DNA of 45,869 nucleotides from CAYHGV01 sp964356135 (GTDB lineage Bacteria; Hydrothermota; Tepidihabitantia; CAYHGV01): NCBI GenBank assembly GCA_964356135.1, contig CAYHGV010000006.1, forward strand, positions 1 through 45,869, read 5' to 3'. The translations under genes were made by a program, and so were the position numbers. Of this stretch, positions 40,976 through 45,869 are shown one piece after another. The notes below the pieces were generated by a model, which saw only the letters and a program-made list of their open reading frames with translations, was not told where the DNA came from and did no database searches. The stretch's first letter is position 1. Each line of letters opens with the position of its first letter.

Positions 40976-42115
40976 ATGAGCCTCGAAGCCGAAGCACAGA
41001 AGAATAAAGCCAAATCGAATGTGGCGATGAGTTCGGTGATCGCCGCCGTTTTTCTCACCGGTGGGAAGCTGGTGGTGGGGATCCTAACCGGCAGTTTGGG
41101 AATTATCTCCGAAGCGGCTCATTCCGGGCTCGATCTGGTTGCGGCACTGATGACCTTTTTCGCGGTGAAAATATCTGGCAGGCCAGCGGACGATACCCAC
41201 CACTACGGTCACGGCAAAGTCGAAGGGCTGTCTGCTCTGTTTGAAGTGCTTTTGCTGCTCCTTACCTGCGGCTATATTATTTTCGAAGCAATAGCGCGGC
41301 TGACGGGTAAAGTGGTTCATGTCCAGGTCAACTTCTGGTCGTTTGCCGTTATCATTTTTTCTATTATTGTTGACATATCACGGTCGACTGCGCTGTCGCG
41401 CGCAGCCAAACGCTACAAAAGCCAGGCTCTGGAAGCCGATGCTCTGCATTTTTCTTCCGATATCTGGAGTTCGTCGGTCGTACTTGTCGGATTGATCTGC
41501 TATAAATTCTTAAAGTTCCCCTGGGCAGATACGATCGCCGCGTTAGTCGTAACGGTTATCGTGATCGTCGTCTCGATCCGCCTGGCTGTGCGGGCGATCG
41601 ATGTTTTGTTAGACAGAGCGCCGTCCGGGGCGCGTCAAAAGATCGAAGAAGCCATCAATCAGATTGCCGGCGTCAACCGGCTCGAAGCTCTGCGCATCCG
41701 CACCGCCGGTCCCGAGAGTTTTGTCGATATGAGACTTTTATTGGCGAGCGAGCTGTCGTTTATCCAGGCGCATCGAATTGCCAGCGAAGCGGAAGAGAAA
41801 GTTTCGGAAATACTACCCGGAGCCGATGTGGTGGTGCATGCCGACCCGGCAAAAAAAGTTTCTCACCTGCCGGAAGCGAAAGACCATCTCTCCGATATCC
41901 TCAAAGAGCATCGCGAACTCTTCTTACGCTATCACAATCTGGAAATCGTTCATCACGATGATAGCTTCATAGTGAATATGCACCTGGTAATGGCACCGGA
42001 TACCCATCTCGACGAAGCGCACAAGGTCTGCGACCACCTGGAACGGGATATTAAACAACACCTGCCCGGAGCAAAGGTAACAATTCATACCGAACCTTCC
42101 AAAGGGAAACGATAA
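40976..42115 (+). CDS. Cation diffusion facilitator transporter with duplicated cytoplasmic domain
   Basis: A 379-residue divalent-metal/proton antiporter. It has six expected membrane helices (about 15-210) with metal site residues His49/Asp53 (AAHSGLDLV) and His158/Asp162 (LHFSSD), plus THHYGHGKVE between helices 2 and 3. The usual C-terminal metal-binding dimer domain appears twice: about 213-293 (VNRLEALRIRTAGPESFVDM...VVVHADP) and about 297-375 (HNLEIVHHDDSFIVNMHLVM...VTIHTEP). The substrate may be zinc, iron or manganese. The spacing of 34 bp suggests co-transcription with the flavodiiron gene. Confidence 0.92.
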   Translation: MSLEAEAQKNKAKSNVAMSSVIAAVFLTGGKLVVGILTGSLGIISEAAHSGLDLVAALMTFFAVKISGRPADDTHHYGHGKVEGLSALFEVLLLLLTCGYIIFEAIARLTGKVVHVQVNFWSFAVIIFSIIVDISRSTALSRAAKRYKSQALEADALHFSSDIWSSSVVLVGLICYKFLKFPWADTIAALVVTVIVIVVSIRLAVRAIDVLLDRAPSGARQKIEEAINQIAGVNRLEALRIRTAGPESFVDMRLLLASELSFIQAHRIASEAEEKVSEILPGADVVVHADPAKKVSHLPEAKDHLSDILKEHRELFLRYHNLEIVHHDDSFIVNMHLVMAPDTHLDEAHKVCDHLERDIKQHLPGAKVTIHTEPSKGKR

Positions 42116-42433
42116 ATACTAACAATCAAGGTGAAAAATTTGTTTAATTATTCACGCGAGTAAAGGGGCACAATGGGATGCTTTCAAAAAATAGAAAATT
42201 ATGATAGCTGTTAGAGCGTTGGGGGTCTGATTTTAAGTTAAGATAGTTAGTCTGACATAACCCAGAATATATATTTGAACCGTCCTTAATTGAAGGCCTT
42301 TAAAAAATTTGGCGTCCTCGTGGGGGCAGTAATAATTCTCACCGAGAAGGTCAGAAACTCCCGTCCCATTTATTACTTAAAGGGCTTCGGTCTCTCAAAA
42401 ATAGTTGGAGAGGAATTCATTAAACAACTCGGG
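42116..42433. other. Intergenic stretch with a possible gene remnant
   Basis: This is AT-rich and lacks the usual repeats. On the plus strand a frame from a TTG at 42290 to TAA at 42442 encodes about 50 residues with a plausible composition (FGVLVGAVIILTEKVR, then YYLKGFGLSKIVGEEF). It has no Shine-Dalgarno and overlaps the 3' end of the opposite gene by nine bases. It may be the tail of a decayed gene. Confidence 0.3.
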
Positions 42434-45052
42434 TTATTTTAATACGAGCAGTTTCTCAGTAGTCCTTTTTTCACCTTGTTTTAGTTCAATAAAATAAACG
42501 CCCTGGGGGAGATTCTCGGTTGATAATTTAAGGGTATGCTCACCTTCTTTTAGTCTCTCTCGAATGAGCGTCTGGACTAATCTGCCGCAGGCATCGTAGA
42601 TTTTTAATGAGACCGGACCGAATTCAGACAGGGTGAAGCTAATGCTGGCGATATGCCGGGCGGGATTGGGAAAGACTGTTAATGTTCTGCTATACACTCT
42701 ACGTTCTACGCTTTCATCTATGCCGGCTATGTCCCAGTCCGTAACCTTGGCGTAAATATCCCAGCCTTTGTGCCGCCGGTTATCCCTCCAGGTAAACACG
42801 ACCCGGTCTTTAGCAACAGCAACCCCGCGGGCGGTGACAAATTGATAGTTATATGGAAAGGAGTCTTGGTTGTTTATCTGCACGGCATCAGTATAGGGTA
42901 TGCTGTCAGCGCCAAAGCCCTGTGCCCATACATCCGGGTTCCCAAACGAATTCATCTGCTGTGTCCAGAATATGACAAACCTGCCGGAAGTGTCCATTGC
43001 TACTGCTGCTACTACGGTCGCAGGGTCAGGATTTATTTTAGCGCCCGGCACCCACTGGTTAGGACCGATGGTGTTACCCTGTAAATCATAGAGTTGGTAA
43101 AAGATTCCACTGCCAACAATAGTAGAAGCACCATAAAATACCACAACAAATCTTTCGATGCCGTCCGAGGCGATGGCAGGATAGTGGGAAGAAATCATAG
43201 GTGGTTTACCTACCCTCGAACTTGGTCCCAACGGTGAACCTTCTGTATCGTAGCATCTCACGAGAACCTCGCTTAGCCAATTTGCTGCAGGTCTTTGATA
43301 GACAAAGGCGAAACCGCCGTCGTCAAAGACCGCAACATCAGGCGGGTCTGAGGTGAGTATCGTATCCTCAGAAACTGGAAAAACCGTTCCCATCGGATTG
43401 CCGTTTCCGTCATACCGCTGACCAAAGATGTGATTCTCATTTACCCATGCTACCACAAACTGTCCTTTACGATTCATACCTACTACCGAGTTACTATTAT
43501 AACCATACTCAGTATTCACCTTGAGTTTCGTTCCCAGGGGTAAACCTTCCCGGTCAAACTTCTGACCGACGATATCGTGGTAATAACTATCGGGCACATC
43601 TTCTTCTCCTACAATTACATAATTACCCGCGCTGTCCGTAGCCACCGAGGTACCGGCGGGAATAATATCCGAGAATCGGTTGTTTCCTTCAGGGTTGCCT
43701 TCTGCATCAAACATTTGAAGATAGGTTCGGGAGTCGTTAGCGTCCCACCACATTATGAGAAATTCGCCTGAGCTGCTTATTGCTATCCGGGGATTTATTT
43801 GATGGGCTGATGCTTCATCATCGTTTATTCTTATGTTCTGGTCTGTCGGTTTTCCGTTGGAAGCGTATCGCTGACCGTAGACACAAGAGCCTTCTCTCGA
43901 ATCCATCCAGGCTATGAAAAAGCCTCCGGAATTGGAGACCCCAATTTTGGGATAGTCTTGAGAATGTTCACCCGTATCATCGTTTACTTTGAAATTCAAT
44001 CCAAGAGATTTGCCGTTCCTATCAAAACACTGGGCATAAATATCCGGGTTGGATTCGCTGACCCTTTCATCACGCCACACAACAGTGAAATTTCCATTTC
44101 CATCTATCCCTACCGAAGGGTTATCTTTCGAGACTCCTAAGGTGCCCACCTCGAAATTGTTGCCGATGGGTGAACCCTGAACATTAAATACCTGGCAATA
44201 AACTCCTAAATAACCATTTCTCTCAGCAAACCAGGCAACCACGAGGTTTCCCCGGTCGTTCATCGCGGCTGAAGGATAATCTTTTCGGCTGGTTGTATCT
44301 TCGCTCACCCTGAACGCTGCGCCCTGGGGAACGCCCGAGGGGTCAAAATATCGGGTATAGATGATATTCTTATACCGCCAGACAGCCACAAAATTACCGG
44401 CGCTGTCCATCGCTACCGATGGACCGGCACCCATAGAAATCTGGAGGGTGTCGCAGACCTTGATACTGCCGGTCTTCGGGGTTCCCGAGCTGTCGAATAA
44501 CCTGATGTATGGATAGAGTTCTTGTCCAGAGTTTACCCATGCCACGACAAAATTTCCTTTTCCATCCCCGGCAACCGAGGATTTCTCTCCTCCGCGCGTC
44601 AGGCCACTATCAACCGAGATCCTGCTCCCAACCGGATTGCCATTCTCATCATAGCGCTGGGCAAAAATATGAAGGTCGCCTAACTGTTCTCCCCAGGTGA
44701 CAATAAAACTGCCGGTCTCGGTTACCGTTACCGAAGGTGCAGCTTGCCGATCCATTCCCGAATCTGCATTGACCCTGAAATTTTCGCCCCGAGGATTGCC
44801 GGCTGCGTCGTATCGCTGGCAGTAAATGTCCGGGTCACCGTTTCTTTCATCCACCCATACGACCACACATTCGCCCGTGCGATTCATGCCTGCTGATGAA
44901 GGGGGAGGAGGTAAAGACACTTTTGGACATCTACCGGAGGTATCGGCATTCACCAAACAATCATCTTTAATCACCCCGGCTTCAACCGGGACTACAACCG
45001 CCCCACAAGCAAGAGCTATGGAAAAGGTCAAAAAACTTACTCCTCTTTTCAT
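42434..45052 (-). CDS. Large secreted repeat protein with sorting tail
   Basis: An 872-residue exported protein: signal peptide about 1-25 (MKRGVSFLTFSIALACGAVVVPVEA), then roughly a dozen modules of 50-60 residues with the pattern GNFVVAW-DERN--PDIY-QRYD--GNP-G--F-V, e.g. VVWVDERNGDPDIYCQRYDAAGNPRG and VVWRDERVSESNPDIYAQCFDRNGKSLG. These strands and turns suggest one or two beta-propellers. The tail from about 785 is a sorting domain (LTVFPNPARHIASISFTLSEFG, IYDACGRLVQTL, QGVYFIELKQG, KLLVLK). The ATG follows AAGGAGGAAAT. Ligand unknown. Probably cell-surface or released. Confidence 0.85.
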   Translation of the reverse strand: MKRGVSFLTFSIALACGAVVVPVEAGVIKDDCLVNADTSGRCPKVSLPPPPSSAGMNRTGECVVVWVDERNGDPDIYCQRYDAAGNPRGENFRVNADSGMDRQAAPSVTVTETGSFIVTWGEQLGDLHIFAQRYDENGNPVGSRISVDSGLTRGGEKSSVAGDGKGNFVVAWVNSGQELYPYIRLFDSSGTPKTGSIKVCDTLQISMGAGPSVAMDSAGNFVAVWRYKNIIYTRYFDPSGVPQGAAFRVSEDTTSRKDYPSAAMNDRGNLVVAWFAERNGYLGVYCQVFNVQGSPIGNNFEVGTLGVSKDNPSVGIDGNGNFTVVWRDERVSESNPDIYAQCFDRNGKSLGLNFKVNDDTGEHSQDYPKIGVSNSGGFFIAWMDSREGSCVYGQRYASNGKPTDQNIRINDDEASAHQINPRIAISSSGEFLIMWWDANDSRTYLQMFDAEGNPEGNNRFSDIIPAGTSVATDSAGNYVIVGEEDVPDSYYHDIVGQKFDREGLPLGTKLKVNTEYGYNSNSVVGMNRKGQFVVAWVNENHIFGQRYDGNGNPMGTVFPVSEDTILTSDPPDVAVFDDGGFAFVYQRPAANWLSEVLVRCYDTEGSPLGPSSRVGKPPMISSHYPAIASDGIERFVVVFYGASTIVGSGIFYQLYDLQGNTIGPNQWVPGAKINPDPATVVAAVAMDTSGRFVIFWTQQMNSFGNPDVWAQGFGADSIPYTDAVQINNQDSFPYNYQFVTARGVAVAKDRVVFTWRDNRRHKGWDIYAKVTDWDIAGIDESVERRVYSRTLTVFPNPARHIASISFTLSEFGPVSLKIYDACGRLVQTLIRERLKEGEHTLKLSTENLPQGVYFIELKQGEKRTTEKLLVLK

Positions 45053-45096
45053 ATTTCCTCCTTGAACCCTTTATAACGCCTCCTATTCAATAAGTC

Positions 45097-45125
45097 AAGG
45101 GGGCAGAGCAGAAATCTGCCCCCTT
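45097..45125. terminator. Strong GC hairpin between two secreted-protein genes
   Basis: AAGGGGGCAGA (45097-45107) pairs with TCTGCCCCCTT (45115-45125), an 11-bp stem. Only a short T pair follows on either strand, so termination is plausible but not clear-cut. It lies just after the 150-residue gene. Confidence 0.6.
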
Positions 45126-45138
45126 GCGGTTTATTTCA

Positions 45139-45591
45139 TCACCGAGTTCTTACTCCCCACCATTCTCCGTTACCAGAATCTGCGCCCCAGGTTACTTTCC
45201 AAAAGCCTCTTGCCGAATCAGAAGTTGGGGAGTGAAAGTATCCCCACCATATACCGCCGAACGATGTGGGAGATGTGCAACTCCAGACGCCCTCGCCGTA
45301 ACAGCTGGAGGAACCATGGTCTTTATGACCATAGATTGGTCCGTATGCTCCAAGTCCTGATTGGAGCCACGCACCCTCTATGGAATCTACAGAGGCTCCC
45401 CAATCAACATTCATCGTCCAGGTTGCCCAAGGGTGAACGAGTGCTGGCTGACCATTCTTCCATACTACACCATTTCCATTCCCACCCCAGGTTTCATCGT
45501 TATCGAATGCATCAGTGGGCTGGACAAGTATCGGAGCGAGCAGTAGAACCGTAACGGCAAAAACCGGTGATAGCTTAAACAAAGTTTTCAT
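45139..45591 (-). CDS. Small secreted Trp/Gly-rich protein
   Basis: A 150-residue exported protein with a clear signal peptide (MKTLFKLSPVFAVTVLLLAPILVQPTDA). The mature part is rich in Trp, Gly and Ser (WGGNGNGVVWKNGQPALVHPWATWTMNVDWGAS, GGIWWGYFHS, GFWKVTWGADSGNGEWWGV) and has two Cys that could form a disulfide (SSSCYGEGVWSC). I recognise no family. The pattern suggests a small beta-sandwich with exposed aromatic residues, possibly carbohydrate-binding. A near-ideal AAAGGAGGTGATT precedes the ATG, implying strong translation. Confidence 0.75.
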   Translation of the reverse strand: MKTLFKLSPVFAVTVLLLAPILVQPTDAFDNDETWGGNGNGVVWKNGQPALVHPWATWTMNVDWGASVDSIEGAWLQSGLGAYGPIYGHKDHGSSSCYGEGVWSCTSPTSFGGIWWGYFHSPTSDSARGFWKVTWGADSGNGEWWGVRTR

Positions 45592-45761
45592 GTTTAATCA
45601 CCTCCTTTCGGCTTTAGTTTTTAATTTTCGTAGCCAGTTAAATAAAAAAGCAATTCCCGTGCCAAACCGGGGGGAAAATAAAAGTGTTTGTTAAGTTTTT
45701 GAAATTCAGGAACTTAGAAATTAGAACGGAAAACGCCCATCACATTACTTTCTAAAAATAC

Positions 45762-45775
45762 GGACATCTTTGTCC
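45762..45775. promoter_or_regulatory. GGACA-TGTCC operator-like palindrome, site 1
   Basis: GGACATCTTTGTCC, five-base arms around TCTT. Its centre is 21 bp (two helical turns) from site 2. Confidence 0.6.
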
Positions 45776-45782
45776 TCTAAAT

Positions 45783-45796
45783 GGACATTTATGTCC
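45783..45796. promoter_or_regulatory. GGACAT-ATGTCC operator-like palindrome, site 2
   Basis: GGACATTTATGTCC, perfect six-base arms around TT. A half-site ATGTCCTA follows at 45819-45826. All lie between the divergent small secreted protein and the gene at the right edge. Confidence 0.65.
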
Positions 45797-45824
45797 TATC
45801 TGTCTTTTCTTGCGGGTAATGTCC

Positions 45825-45830
45825 TATACT
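45825..45830 (+). promoter_or_regulatory. Possible -10 element for the right-edge gene
   Basis: TATACT matches the -10 consensus in five of six positions and lies 12 bases before the ATG at 45843. No convincing -35 is visible, which would fit dependence on a factor bound at the GGACAT sites. Confidence 0.4.
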
Positions 45831-45842
45831 TCCTGTAAAATT

Positions 45843-45869
45843 ATGGCCTTGAAAGAAAAGGATGAAGGC
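45843..45869 (+). CDS. Start of a gene that runs off the window
   Basis: An ATG followed by codons for MALKEKDEG, open to the end of the window. Nine residues are too few to identify. Its support is the promoter-like TATACT or TAAAAT just upstream and the paired palindromes before that. Confidence 0.4.

Noticed and set aside
42290..42442. A 50-residue plus-strand frame as a real small gene
   Set aside because: It needs a TTG start, has no ribosome site and overlaps the end of the opposite gene. It is kept only as a possible remnant in the intergenic entry.

Overview
The window is about 46 kb of a compact, anaerobe-type bacterial chromosome. I infer a member of an uncultivated Gram-negative lineage of the WOR-3 (Stahlbacteria) kind. 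The reasons are many secreted proteins ending in FlgD/Por-type C-terminal sorting tails (seven here), a class III (oxygen-sensitive) ribonucleotide reductase, a flavodiiron protein, abundant degenerate repeats between genes, and lipoproteins with outer-membrane-type neighbours. This is an inference from gene content, not a phylogenetic placement.

Layout: 200-2470 holds an AT-rich secreted-protein gene, probably cut at its 5' end, next to a REP-associated tyrosine transposase (RAYT) bounded by 20-bp GTAG-containing repeats. 2488-5492 is the yebC-ruvC-ruvA-ruvB recombination operon, preceded by a PAP2 phosphatase. 6490-11740 is deoxynucleotide metabolism: an NrdG-type activase, a glutaredoxin-like protein and an M19 dipeptidase, then nrdD and nrdR, with a pair of NrdR-box-like palindromes upstream of nrdR. 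12249-17527 carries secreted proteins and an Lhr-like SF2 helicase. 17621-23335 has a GxxExxY protein between inverted repeats, a hydrogenase-maturation-type protease, asnS, two small lipoproteins, truD and a ferritin-like protein. accD follows at 23682.

24656-34426 is an island of four large secreted proteins on one strand. Three are subtilisin-family proteases, and two of those are tandem KP-43-like paralogues. After it come a class A penicillin-binding protein, a MagIII-like glycosylase whose 3' end overlaps a lipoprotein gene in another frame, a DUF438/hemerythrin/PAS protein, a flavodiiron protein and a cation-diffusion-facilitator transporter. The right end has an 872-residue repeat protein, a small secreted protein and two tandem GGACAT...TGTCC palindromes in front of a gene that runs off the window.

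The most unusual signals are in non-coding DNA. (1) An 18-bp palindrome, TCGCCTCGAAACGAGGCG and variants, appears inserted at four places inside unrelated repeats, and one variant has compensating stem changes. (2) GTAG-footed hairpins (REP/BIME-like) occur in the same window as a RAYT. (3) Several housekeeping genes (asnS, truD, accD, the helicase, the dipeptidase) have sigma70-type promoters that place the transcript start at or within a few bases of the start codon, whereas most secreted-protein genes have strong Shine-Dalgarno sites. (4) NrdR boxes lie 32 bp apart over the nrdR promoter. I saw no tRNA, rRNA or CRISPR array.
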